Positions 52,539 to 60,593 of a stretch of DNA of 64,000 nucleotides are shown here, in pieces. A program made the translations under genes and the position numbers. The notes beneath the pieces are model-generated. The model saw only the letters and a list, made by a program, of their open reading frames with translations, had not been told where the DNA came from and searched no databases. This DNA is from DASXBJ01 sp036491755 (lineage in GTDB: Bacteria > Chloroflexota > Dormibacteria > Dormibacterales > Dormibacteraceae). Each line of letters begins with the position of its first letter. Within the stretch, counting starts at the first letter, position 1. The DNA lies in assembly GCA_036491755.1 (NCBI GenBank), contig DASXBJ010000031.1, positions 1-64,000 on the forward strand. The letters run 5' to 3'.

Positions 52539-53432
52539 ATGGCCGGCAAGGTGATGACCATGTCCGAGGCCGTCCGGCAATTCGTTCCGGACGGGTCGTG
52601 CGTGGCGATGGGCACGGCGCTGGAGCCGTTGATTCCCTTCGCGGCCGGTCACGAGATCATCCGCCGGCGCCGCCGCGACCTCGAGCTCGTCGGACCCATC
52701 TCTGATGCGCTGTTCGACCAGCTGATCGGCGCCGGCTGTGTGCGTCGCATCACGGCGGCATGGGTGGGCAACGTCTCGGAGGGCCTGGGACACTGCTATC
52801 GGCGGGCTTGTGAGCACGGTGAGCCACGTCAAATCGAGGTGCGCGACCACACCAACTTTTCGATTGCCCTCGCGCTGTGGGCGGCCGCCTGGAATGTGCC
52901 GAGCCTGCCGACGCGCACTCTCTTGGGCAGCGACATCCTGACCACGAACAAAGGCCTCCGCGCCACAAATGGGCTGGTCGAGGTGGACGCTGTGCAGCCA
53001 GACGTTGCGATCGTCCACGTCCAGCGCGCCGACGCTGAAGGCAGAGCGCATGCGTGGGGACCGCTCGGAATAACCGAGGAGGCGGGCCTCGCGGCGCACG
53101 CCGTCGTCATCACCTGCGAGGAGCTGGTCGGGGAGGAGGTGACGTTGAGCGACCCCAATCGCATCCTTTTTCCAGAGACCAAGGTCGTCGCCGTGGTGCA
53201 CGAACCGGCGGGCGCGCACCCATCTCCGGTGCAGGGCCACTTCAAGCGCGACCACGTTTTCTACCGCGACTACGCCACGAGATCGCGCTCTGTCGAGGGC
53301 TTCAACCGATGGTTGGAGGAATGGGTCCTCGGCGTCGACGACCGCGCCGGCTACCTGGCCAGGCTCGATGTCAGCCGTCTGCGTGTCACGCATCGGCGGC
53401 CGTCTGTCCCGGCGGATTACGGCGACGAGTGA
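52539..53432 (+). CDS. CoA-transferase subunit A (GctA/IpdA-like)
   Basis: 297 residues with class I CoA-transferase features: SEAVRQFVPDGSCVAMGTAL at the N-terminus, NGLVEVDAVQPDVAIVHVQR and AHAWGPLGI. It pairs with the next gene. Related two-subunit proteins move CoA between acids (glutaconate type), and the IpdAB branch opens steroid-ring CoA intermediates; the sequence alone does not decide. It starts 13 bases after aroC. The neighbouring Hcr-type enzyme and crotonases support a role in CoA-ester catabolism. Confidence 0.83.
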   Translation: MAGKVMTMSEAVRQFVPDGSCVAMGTALEPLIPFAAGHEIIRRRRRDLELVGPISDALFDQLIGAGCVRRITAAWVGNVSEGLGHCYRRACEHGEPRQIEVRDHTNFSIALALWAAAWNVPSLPTRTLLGSDILTTNKGLRATNGLVEVDAVQPDVAIVHVQRADAEGRAHAWGPLGITEEAGLAAHAVVITCEELVGEEVTLSDPNRILFPETKVVAVVHEPAGAHPSPVQGHFKRDHVFYRDYATRSRSVEGFNRWLEEWVLGVDDRAGYLARLDVSRLRVTHRRPSVPADYGDE

Positions 53433-54205
53433 GGATGCTCTACACGCCGCAGGAGATGATGGTCGCGGTCGCCTCGCGCGAGATTCGCGACGGCGATCTC
53501 GTCTTCGTCGGGATGCGGCTGCCGATCCTGGCCTACGCGGTGGCTCGCAACGCCCACGCGCCGTCGGCAAGAGGACTTTTCGAGGTGGGCCTCATGCGCG
53601 ACCAGCCGGCGGGCGCGTTCCTCGGGACGATGGGCGATCCCCCGAACGTGGCCGGCGCCCTGTGGGCGACGCGCATGTCGAACGTGATGGGCCTCATGGC
53701 CCAGGGACGCGTGGACCTGGGTTTCATCGGCGGGGCCGAGGTCGACAGATTCGGCAATTTGAACACCTCGTACATCGGCACGCCGCAGCGGCCGGAGGTG
53801 AAGCTGCCCGGGAGCGGGGGAGGGGCGGACATTGCCATCCTCAGCCGTCGCTGGGTGACCCTGATGGGCCACGAAAAGCGGCGCCTGGTCGAGCGAGTCT
53901 CATTCGTGACGTCTCCCGGCTATGGCGACGGGACGGCGGGCTGGCGCAAGCGCCAGGGCATCCTGGGCGGCGGCCCGGCCGCCGTCATCACGACTCTTTG
54001 CGTCCTGCGTTTCCCGCCCCAGGGTGGCGAGGCTTTCCTGGCTTCGGTTCACCCTGGAAGCACTGTCGACGACGTTCGCTCGCAGACGGGATGGGACCTC
54101 AGGGTCGCAGACGATGTAAGCGAAACGTCAGCCCCGACCGAATCCGAGCTCGCGGCGATTCGAAGGTTCGATCCCGAGGGATTCTGGACGGTTACAAAAG
54201 CCTGA
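53429..54205 (+). CDS. CoA-transferase subunit B (GctB/IpdB-like)
   Basis: 258 residues from GTG at 53429, overlapping the subunit A stop (GTGA); ATG at 53435 is possible. The likely catalytic Glu is in RGLFEVGLMRDQP. The core GRVDLGFIGGAEVDRFGNLN and LPGSGGGADIAILS are typical of this family. The tail ends in SELAAIRRFDPEGFW. It works as a heteromer with subunit A. Confidence 0.83.
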   Translation: MRMLYTPQEMMVAVASREIRDGDLVFVGMRLPILAYAVARNAHAPSARGLFEVGLMRDQPAGAFLGTMGDPPNVAGALWATRMSNVMGLMAQGRVDLGFIGGAEVDRFGNLNTSYIGTPQRPEVKLPGSGGGADIAILSRRWVTLMGHEKRRLVERVSFVTSPGYGDGTAGWRKRQGILGGGPAAVITTLCVLRFPPQGGEAFLASVHPGSTVDDVRSQTGWDLRVADDVSETSAPTESELAAIRRFDPEGFWTVTKA

Positions 54206-54292
54206 CGGTGACGCAACGAGCGTCTGACACGACCGCCTCATCGTGAACGTCGACCTGATCAGGGTCGAAAAATACTTTGAGGTGAGAACGAG

Positions 54293-54742
54293 ATGACCCC
54301 GTTTGCAGCGATCTTCGTCAAGACCGTGGGTGCGGCCGGCACCGCGGCCCTTCTGAGCCTGGGCCTGGCCGGCGGAATGGCACAGGCCGCCAGCCCGTCG
54401 CCGAAACCGGCGCCAACAGCGACCGCCACGCCCGCGCCGGCCGACAAAGCCGCTCGCCGAGCCGTCTTCCGCGCGGTATTCGAGGCCGAGGCCGACGTCC
54501 TCGGGATCACGCCCAAGACGCTGCGGGCCGACCTGAAGGCCGGCCAGAAGGTGTCCGATCTCGCCCGGGACAAAGGCATGACCGAAGCGCAGTTCGGGAG
54601 CAGCCTCATCGCGAGCGCGCGGCCCCGCCTCGAGACGCTGGTCGAGCACAAGGTCATCACCCAGGCGCAGGCCGACAGGGCCGTCGATCGGATCTCCAGG
54701 GGCCACATCCCGTTCTGGGCCGGACTTCAGCGCTCCAAGTAA
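54293..54742 (+). CDS. Secreted helical protein of unknown function
   Basis: 149 residues: a signal peptide (hydrophobic core GAAGTAALLSLGLAGGMAQA, cleavage likely after AQA), a Pro/Thr/Ala linker, then a helical domain. The VLGITPKTLRADLKAGQKV and SDLARDKGMTEAQF segments follow a pattern seen in many exported actinobacterial and Chloroflexota proteins ('LGis..eLr..l..Gksla.lA...G'). The 3' end overlaps that of the opposing rsgA by 16 bases. The 87 bases before it hold no gene. Confidence 0.7.
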   Translation: MTPFAAIFVKTVGAAGTAALLSLGLAGGMAQAASPSPKPAPTATATPAPADKAARRAVFRAVFEAEADVLGITPKTLRADLKAGQKVSDLARDKGMTEAQFGSSLIASARPRLETLVEHKVITQAQADRAVDRISRGHIPFWAGLQRSK

Positions 54743-55761
54743 CGATCTCGCGCCTTGTTTGCGACTGCGATCTGCTTCCATTTGCGACGCTCGTCCTGGC
54801 GAAGGCGGGCGTCGCTCCGCGCCGCGATGGCCCGCAGCTCGCGCTGCAGCTTGCGATAGCTTGCCAGCCGTCCGGCGTCCAGGATGCCGGCGTCCAGCGC
54901 AGCCTTGACCGCGCAGTCGGGCTCGGTGCGGTGCGCGCAATCCGGAAACCGGCATCGCGCCGCCAGCTCCTCGATGTCCTCGAACAGGTTGCCCAGCGCC
55001 TCGTCGCCTTCCCACAGCTGCGCCTCGCGCAGCCCGGGAGTGTCGATGATCATGCCGCCGCCCGGCAGCTGGACAAGCTGCCGGTGGCTGGTCATGTGCC
55101 GTCCCTCGCCTGAGTGGTGAGTCGCGCGCGTGCGCATGAGGTCCACGCCGGCGATCCGGTTGATGAGGGTCGACTTGCCGACGCCTGACGGTCCGAGCAA
55201 GACCCCGGTCCGCGCCGGGCGCAGGCGTTGTTGGATGTCATCGACGCCTTGGCCGGTCACGCTGCTGGTGACGATGACAGGCGTTCCCGCCGCCACCGCC
55301 TCGAGGTCGAGTCGGATTGCGTCGGAGGACTCGGTCTCGTCAGCCTTGGTGACCAGGACGACGGGCAGCACTCCGCTCTGCCAGGCGATGGCCAGGTAGC
55401 GCTCGATGCGCCGCGGGTTGACATCGGTCGCCGCCGCCACGACAAAGGCGATGTCGACGTTGGCCGCGAGCACCTGCTGCACGTTCGCGTCGCCCGCGGC
55501 ACGCCGGGAAAACTCGGTTCGGCGCTCCACGATGCCGTCGATGACCCCGTCATTGACGGTGACCCAGTCTCCGACCGCTGGGTTGATGCGACGGGCACGG
55601 GCGCGCCTCGTCTCGACACCGTCGTGAACCAGGTAGTCGGCGCCGTAGTCGGCGATGACGCGAGCGGGCGCCCCGCCACCGGCGGCCATGAGTTTGAACT
55701 TTGACTCGTAATCGCGATCCCAGCCAAGCATTGCGAGCCGGGACTCAGGGTCTGATGACAA
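54727..55761 (-). CDS. rsgA: Ribosome small-subunit maturation GTPase RsgA
   Basis: 344 residues: an N-terminal OB fold, then a circularly permuted GTPase with G4 (VLVTKADE), G1 (GPSGVGKSTLINRIAG) and G3 (IDTPGLRE). A zinc-binding tail has Cys and His ligands in CRFPDCAHRTEPDC. It checks late 30S assembly. TTG at 55761 gives SRLAMLGWDRDYE, which fits the family; ATG at 55731 is the alternative. A short reading frame with a strong ribosome site lies about 90 bases upstream. Confidence 0.95.
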   Translation of the reverse strand: MSSDPESRLAMLGWDRDYESKFKLMAAGGGAPARVIADYGADYLVHDGVETRRARARRINPAVGDWVTVNDGVIDGIVERRTEFSRRAAGDANVQQVLAANVDIAFVVAAATDVNPRRIERYLAIAWQSGVLPVVLVTKADETESSDAIRLDLEAVAAGTPVIVTSSVTGQGVDDIQQRLRPARTGVLLGPSGVGKSTLINRIAGVDLMRTRATHHSGEGRHMTSHRQLVQLPGGGMIIDTPGLREAQLWEGDEALGNLFEDIEELAARCRFPDCAHRTEPDCAVKAALDAGILDAGRLASYRKLQRELRAIAARSDARLRQDERRKWKQIAVANKARDRYLER

Positions 55762-55848
55762 CTCGAATCCTCCGGGGTGACGCGCGGGCGGTATCGGTCC
55801 GCCAGGGCTTGCCCGGACCTCCCCACGAAGGGGAAGAGGTGTGCGGGT

Positions 55849-55902
55849 CTAGTGTCCGGAGGCGGCCGACGGCCGGATCAGGGTCCCAGCAAGCTCAGCC
55901 AT
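55849..55902 (-). CDS. Possible 17-residue leader peptide upstream of rsgA
   Basis: On the minus strand a very good Shine-Dalgarno sequence, AGGAGGTGG, stands ten bases before an ATG that opens MAELAGTLIRPSAASGH and then TAG. GC-rich complementary segments (CGGCCG and GGCCG) follow within the frame. It could be a regulatory upstream ORF for rsgA. There is no family, so this rests on the ribosome site and position only. Confidence 0.3.
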   Translation of the reverse strand: MAELAGTLIRPSAASGH

Positions 55903-55955
55903 TCGAACGCCACCTCCTGTTGAAATTTTGCGGGCGCAGCCTATCACATCCGGAA

Positions 55956-56417
55956 TCAACTTACCGGCGGCTCCCAGATCATTTCGCTGAAGTCGATGAC
56001 GAGCTCGACGTCAACTTGCTTGAGCTGCCCAGGCGGCATGTCAGGGACCCGTACCTCGCCGCAACCGACGCATAGCGCATCGTTCAGCCACTGGTAGCTC
56101 TCGTGCGCCGTGGTGTGCCAGGCGGCCGCGACGATCTGCCGCCTGCCTGGTGGATACGCACGTCCGAAGCCCTGGTAATCGAACATGATCACCGCGCCGT
56201 CTTCGGTTTCGATGACCCCCTGGAAGTCGGGGGTGAAGGTCAGGTCGGTACGCCGCCGGGGATGATTGGCGCCACGAAAGGTGCCCGAAAGCCGGCCCGT
56301 GCACCTGCCTTCCGCGAGGTAGAAGTGCTGCTCTTCTGTGCCTGCCGCACCGGTGATGGCCACCGCCCAGTCCGCCGGGTAGTGAAAGTGGACGGAGTAG
56401 AGAGGTTTGAGCCGCAC
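55956..56417 (-). CDS. DUF3237-like protein of unknown function
   Basis: 153 residues from GTG at 56417. The pattern GRLSGTFRGANHPRRRTD, DLTFTPDFQGVIETEDGAVI, MFDYQGFGRAYP and FETTAHESYQWLN-type beta-barrel strands resembles DUF3237 proteins, which have no settled biochemical role. It starts immediately after the enoyl-CoA hydratase stop on the same strand, so it may act in the same catabolic step. Confidence 0.6.
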   Translation of the reverse strand: MRLKPLYSVHFHYPADWAVAITGAAGTEEQHFYLAEGRCTGRLSGTFRGANHPRRRTDLTFTPDFQGVIETEDGAVIMFDYQGFGRAYPPGRRQIVAAAWHTTAHESYQWLNDALCVGCGEVRVPDMPPGQLKQVDVELVIDFSEMIWEPPVS

Positions 56418-56419
56418 CT

Positions 56420-57196
56420 CTAGCTGCCCTTGAATTCCGCCTTGCGCTTCTCGCCGAAGGCCTTGATGCCCTCGTCGGCGTCGTGACTAACGAACACACG
56501 CCCGATCGCCACGCGCTCCATGGCAAGTCCCAGGTCCAGCGGCGCACCAAAGCCCTGTGTGACGGCAAGCTTGGACCACCCGATCGCGACGCTCGGCCCG
56601 GCCGCCAGCTTGGCCGCGTAGTCGATCGCGCCCTGGCGGCATGCCGCGGCGTCGGGGAAAAGCTGGTCGACCAGGCCAAGCTCCTTGGCCTTGTCCGGCG
56701 TCATCGTGGTGGCGTTGGCGATGAGGTCGATGCCTTTCGACAGACCGACCAGGCGTGGCAGACGCTGAGTGCCGCCGGATCCCGGAAACAGGCCCAGGTT
56801 CACCTCGGGCAACCCGATCTGGTATGACCCTTCGGCGGCAAACCGAAGGTCGCACGCCAGGGCCAGCTCGAAGCCGCCGCCGAGGCAATGACCCGCGATC
56901 GCCGCGATGAAGATCAAAGGCGAGTTCTCCATCTTGCGGAAGGCCTCATGAGCCAGCAGCGCGAGCATGAATCGCGAGCGTGGGTTCCCCGCTGCGAAAA
57001 CCCCGACATCCGCGCCGGCAGAGAAGAACTTCTGCGAAGCGCTCGTGACTACGACGTTGCGGATCTCGCCGTCGAGCCTTGCGTCGTCGATCGCGGCGGC
57101 GAACGAGCGAAGGAAGGCGTGGTCGTAGCTGTTGGCGGGAGGCTGGTCGAGGACGATGATGCCGACGCCGCCCTGCTTCTCCAATGTGACTGGCAT
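56420..57196 (-). CDS. Enoyl-CoA hydratase (crotonase family)
   Basis: 258 residues. The oxyanion-hole segment is FFSAGADVGVFAAG, with AIAGHCLGGGFELALACD. Both catalytic glutamates are present, one in GGGFEL and one in IGLPEVNLGLFPGSGGTQR, so it should be a hydratase. The C-terminus ends in a typical FGEKRKAEFKGS helix. Eighty bases separate it from a divergent aldehyde dehydrogenase gene, which suggests shared control. Confidence 0.92.
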   Translation of the reverse strand: MPVTLEKQGGVGIIVLDQPPANSYDHAFLRSFAAAIDDARLDGEIRNVVVTSASQKFFSAGADVGVFAAGNPRSRFMLALLAHEAFRKMENSPLIFIAAIAGHCLGGGFELALACDLRFAAEGSYQIGLPEVNLGLFPGSGGTQRLPRLVGLSKGIDLIANATTMTPDKAKELGLVDQLFPDAAACRQGAIDYAAKLAAGPSVAIGWSKLAVTQGFGAPLDLGLAMERVAIGRVFVSHDADEGIKAFGEKRKAEFKGS

Positions 57197-57276
57197 GACG
57201 CCCTCCCCAATTCGCTCTGTTACGAACCAACTAACCTTATCGAAGTACCGAAAGAACGAAGCGACGGGGGTGCCGC

Positions 57277-58707
57277 ATGGCGACGATGATCATCGAAGGC
57301 GACAGGACCAAGGCCGCGTCCGGCAAGACGTACGAGGTTCGCAACCCGGCCACTGGCGAAGTGGTCGACGAGGTTCCTGCAGGTGGCGCGGCCGACGTCG
57401 ACAAGGCGGCGCAGGCAGCGGCGCGGGCGTTTGTCACCTGGTCGAAGCTTCCCTCCAACCAGCGGCGCGAGATTCTGCACAAGGCCGCGAACCACATGCT
57501 GCAGAAGGTCGATGAGATCGCCGTCCTGCTGACCAAGGAGCAGGGCAAGACGCTCCTGGAATCCCGGCTCGAGGCCCGCCGCTTCGGAGAGAACATCGGA
57601 TGGTTCGCCGACCTCGCAGACAAGATCCACGGCCAGTACGTCCGGCTGCCCGATCTCACTACATACGGCCTTGTGGTGCGCAAGCCCATCGGCGTGTGCG
57701 GCGCGATCGTGCCCTGGAACTTTCCCCTGACCCTCGCCGCCAACAAGGTGGCGCCTGCCATTGCGGCCGGCAACACCGTGGTCCTGAAGCCGGCGAGCAC
57801 GACTCCGCTTTCGACTCTGGCCTGCATCGAGGCGCTGATCGAGGGCGGCCTGCCGGAAGGCGTCATCAACGTCGTGGTCGGCCAGGCCACCGGAGAGGCC
57901 ATCGTCGAGCACCCACTCATTCGCAAGATCGCACTCACAGGCTCCACGCCCACAGGCAGGCGTGTCATGGTCAAGGCCGCCGAGCAGCTGAAGAAGATCA
58001 CTCTCGAGCTGGGTGGCAGCGACCCATGCATCGTCCTCGACGACGCCGACGTCGAGGGCGCCGCACGCGCGATCTCGGTGGGCCGATTCTTCAACTGCGG
58101 ACAGCAGTGCCTGTCCACCAAGCGGCTGTACGTCCAGGAAGGCATCTACGACGCTCTGCTCGAGAAGCTCGTTGCGCGCGCTTCCAAGCTGAAGCCCGGC
58201 AACGGCCTTGACAAGGACAGCCGCATGGGCCCGATGCACAGCGAAACCCAGCGCGCCGAGGTCGAGGCCCAGGTCAAGGACGCGGTGGACCATGGCGCCA
58301 GGGTCGTCTTCGGCGGCGGGCGGCCCAAAGGCGGCGACTACGACAAAGGCTGGTTCATCGAGCCGACGATCCTTGAGAACGTCCCCGATGGCGCAAGGAT
58401 GTGGAAGGAGGAGGTCTTCGGACCTGCTCTGCCCGTGCGCAAGGTCAAGGACCTCGACGAGGCGCTCCGGCTTGCCAACGACACGCAGTTCGGCCTTGGA
58501 TCCTCGATCTGGACCGCCAACATGGCGGCGGCCCACCGCGCGGTGCTCGAGCTCGAGGCAGGCTACACCTGGGTCAACGCGCTTGTCATCGCGCATGACG
58601 AGCTGCCATTCGGCGGCACCAAGCAGTCAGGGTTTGGCAAGGAGCACGGCGTCGAGGCCTTCATGCAGTACACCGAGGAGAAGTCCGTCGTCTACGGCGG
58701 AGTCTGA
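57277..58707 (+). CDS. NAD(P)-dependent aldehyde dehydrogenase (succinate-semialdehyde dehydrogenase-like)
   Basis: 476 residues. The cofactor region is GAIVPWNFPLTLAANKVAPA, the general-base Glu is in LELGGSDPCIVLDDA, and the nucleophile Cys is in FFNCGQQCLSTKRLYV (second Cys of the segment). The C-terminal GGTKQSGFGKEHG motif is standard. Overall it resembles GabD-type or broad aldehyde dehydrogenases that oxidise aldehydes to acids. ATG at 57277. Divergent from the enoyl-CoA hydratase. Confidence 0.92.
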   Translation: MATMIIEGDRTKAASGKTYEVRNPATGEVVDEVPAGGAADVDKAAQAAARAFVTWSKLPSNQRREILHKAANHMLQKVDEIAVLLTKEQGKTLLESRLEARRFGENIGWFADLADKIHGQYVRLPDLTTYGLVVRKPIGVCGAIVPWNFPLTLAANKVAPAIAAGNTVVLKPASTTPLSTLACIEALIEGGLPEGVINVVVGQATGEAIVEHPLIRKIALTGSTPTGRRVMVKAAEQLKKITLELGGSDPCIVLDDADVEGAARAISVGRFFNCGQQCLSTKRLYVQEGIYDALLEKLVARASKLKPGNGLDKDSRMGPMHSETQRAEVEAQVKDAVDHGARVVFGGGRPKGGDYDKGWFIEPTILENVPDGARMWKEEVFGPALPVRKVKDLDEALRLANDTQFGLGSSIWTANMAAAHRAVLELEAGYTWVNALVIAHDELPFGGTKQSGFGKEHGVEAFMQYTEEKSVVYGGV

Positions 58708-58749
58708 AAGCCGGCGATTTCGTGTAACCAGGCCGGGTACTGATTGGCC

Positions 58750-58944
58750 ATGAGAGCTGGACTTATCGTGCTCGGCGTCCTGGTCCTGCTGGGGGGCGTG
58801 GTTTTCGCCGGGCAGGGGCTGGGTTACATACCTGGCAGCTTCATGACCGGCGACATCCACTGGTTCTGGATCGGCTCGGCGATGATCGTGCTCGGCCTGG
58901 CGCTGGGGGGATTCGCGCTGCGGCGACGACCTAAAGGAGCCTAG
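58750..58944 (+). CDS. Small two-helix membrane protein
   Basis: 64 residues from ATG at 58750. The first hydrophobic segment is LIVLGVLVLLGGVVFAGQGL, then a short loop with GYIPGSFMTGD, a second segment WIGSAMIVLGLALGGFAL and a basic tail RRRPKGA. Similar tiny 'YIPGSFMTG' membrane proteins occur in many actinobacteria and Chloroflexota with unknown role. It follows the aldehyde dehydrogenase. Confidence 0.7.
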   Translation: MRAGLIVLGVLVLLGGVVFAGQGLGYIPGSFMTGDIHWFWIGSAMIVLGLALGGFALRRRPKGA

Positions 58945-59007
58945 GTTCCGGCGCGTTCGATTCGGCCTTCATAGGTTTGGAGCCGGTTTACGCCCCTCTC
59001 CCTTCAT

Positions 59008-59030
59008 CCCTCTCCCCTTAGGGGAGAGGG
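59008..59030. terminator. Perfect inverted repeat between convergent genes
   Basis: CCCTCTCCCC (59008-59017) and GGGGAGAGGG (59021-59030) form a ten-pair stem around TTA. It lies between the end of the small membrane protein gene and that of the opposing DksA-like gene. There is no T-run, so it may be a factor-assisted or bidirectional terminator, or a member of a dispersed palindromic repeat. Similar C-rich/G-rich palindromes occur in several high-GC genomes. Confidence 0.5.
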
Positions 59031-59051
59031 AGGGTGCCCTTCTCGCACGCT

Positions 59052-59447
59052 TTACGCCGTGCGGCCGTTGAGCCTATCCCATTGAGACTGGCATTCGACG
59101 CAGCGCGTGGCGGCCGGCTGATACTCGAGCCTGGCCTCGGGGATGTGGCGGCCGCAACCCTCGCAGATGCCGTACGCGCCCTCCCGCAGCCGCTCGAGCG
59201 CGCGCTCGACCTGCTCGCGGTTCTGGTCGAGAAGGTGCACCAGGAGGTCCGAGGTCTCGCGGTCCGACAGGGCCTGCGCCAGGTCGGCCTCCTCGGGAAT
59301 CCCCGTGATCACGCCGCCGACCATGTCGTTCAACGGTCGATGCAGCCCGGCCTCCTCGCCGCACTGCGCGGCCAGCAGCTCGAGCTGACGCCTGTCCGCC
59401 TCAAGCCTCTCCTCCGGCGCCTCGTCGGGTCTCTTCCTGGTTGCCAT
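59052..59447 (-). CDS. DksA/TraR-type C4 zinc-finger protein
   Basis: 131 residues. A charged coiled-coil N-terminal half (ALSDRETSDLLVHLLDQNRE, ERALERLREGAYG) is followed by a four-Cys zinc finger, ICEGCGRHIPEARLEYQP then TRCVECQSQWDRLNG. This is the DksA/TraR architecture, where the coiled coil enters the RNA polymerase secondary channel, although the acidic tip residues cannot be confirmed here. It may modulate transcription or act as a general stress factor. Confidence 0.8.
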   Translation of the reverse strand: MATRKRPDEAPEERLEADRRQLELLAAQCGEEAGLHRPLNDMVGGVITGIPEEADLAQALSDRETSDLLVHLLDQNREQVERALERLREGAYGICEGCGRHIPEARLEYQPAATRCVECQSQWDRLNGRTA

Positions 59448-59553
59448 GGTGATCCCCCCTCCAAACTGACTACCGGCTCAGGCTACGTTTGGATTCGACA
59501 GTCACAACGCATGCGATGGGCCGCGTACCCGGTCGCGCACAATTAATCGCCTG

Positions 59554-60147
59554 ATGCCGCTAACGAACCCCCCGAAACTTCTCGCCGCCGCCGCGCTGGC
59601 GATCGCCCTCGCCGGTTGCCAACCGGGCGGCAACCCTCACCCGGTGCCGAGCGTAGCGCAAGTCGGAAGCGATCTCAAGTGCGCGGCTGGAGACCACGGT
59701 TACGAGGACCCGCAGGCGGGCTGGGGCTTCTGCTATCCCGCCACCTGGAGGTACCAGCTCAAGTCGCAGGGCAGCCAGAGTCCGGCGCCGGCGGAGCTTG
59801 ACATCACCTTTGACATCACCGACATCCCGTGCAGCGTCCCGACGCCGGGCATCGCTCCCCAATGCTCGCCGGGCGCCGGCCTCTTCGCGTTCATGATCGT
59901 CTCGACCTTCGATCGTGGCGGTGCGGCCAACCTGGCGGCCTGGGAATCCGCCAACCTGAATCCGGTCCCTGTCAGCCGGCCCATCCAGTGGGGCGACGCG
60001 CAGGAAGCGGTCGAGCTGGCCGACGGGCGGCGCATCGCGCTGACGGCCCACCACGTCGTCATCCTCGATCTGCACTCAGGGTTCGGCCACCTGGACCTCG
60101 AGACGCCGATGTCAGCTCGCCTGCCGACCTGGAAGTTCGTCTTCTAA
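59554..60147 (+). CDS. Lipoprotein of unknown function
   Basis: 197 residues. The N-terminal hydrophobic stretch ends in the lipobox LAGC (AAAALAIALAGCQPG), so the protein should be lipid-anchored outside the membrane. The mature part has WGFCYPATWRYQLKSQG and further Cys residues (IPCSVP, PQCSPG) that could form disulfides. The 'GfcyPatW' pattern resembles PsbP-like domains in a general way. No function can be assigned. Confidence 0.68.
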   Translation: MPLTNPPKLLAAAALAIALAGCQPGGNPHPVPSVAQVGSDLKCAAGDHGYEDPQAGWGFCYPATWRYQLKSQGSQSPAPAELDITFDITDIPCSVPTPGIAPQCSPGAGLFAFMIVSTFDRGGAANLAAWESANLNPVPVSRPIQWGDAQEAVELADGRRIALTAHHVVILDLHSGFGHLDLETPMSARLPTWKFVF

Positions 60148-60174
60148 GGCACGCCGCTTGTGCGCCGGGTGCGG

Positions 60175-60516
60175 CTAGCTGGGTCGCCTGAACAGGGACT
60201 GCATCTTGATCGCCAGACCCATGTCGCCTTTGATCTTGAGCTTCCCCTGCATGAAGGCAGCCGTGCCGTCCAGCTGACCGGTCATGATCTTCACCCAGTC
60301 GGCAGAGTCAGCCAGCAGAGTGAGGTTGGCGGGCTCCGGCGGCTCGCCCTTGCCGGACTCCGCCTTGCCGTCGTGGATCTTCACCCACCATTTGCCGGCC
60401 TGCTCGCCGCTGAGGTCAAAACCGATGGTGGCCTTCGTGCTGCCGGCCTTCTCGGGCACCAGGAACTCGGGCATGTGCTCGACGATCTGATCGGGTGTGA
60501 ACTGGACTTCAGACAT
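60175..60516 (-). CDS. SCP2 sterol-transfer-like domain protein
   Basis: 113 residues, a single SCP2 domain: KATIGFDLSGEQAGKWWVKI, NLTLLADSADWVKIMTGQLD and the C-terminal GKLKIKGDMGLAIKMQSLF, which matches the domain's closing helix. Such proteins bind fatty acyl-CoA, sterols or other lipids in a hydrophobic tunnel. It fits the lipid/CoA-ester metabolism encoded nearby. Confidence 0.87.
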   Translation of the reverse strand: MSEVQFTPDQIVEHMPEFLVPEKAGSTKATIGFDLSGEQAGKWWVKIHDGKAESGKGEPPEPANLTLLADSADWVKIMTGQLDGTAAFMQGKLKIKGDMGLAIKMQSLFRRPS

Positions 60517-60593
60517 CTGGTTACTCCTGGCAATCGGACCGCAGGCCTACGATCCATCTTAGCCAGACCTCCGGGTCGGCGAGAATTCCCCGG

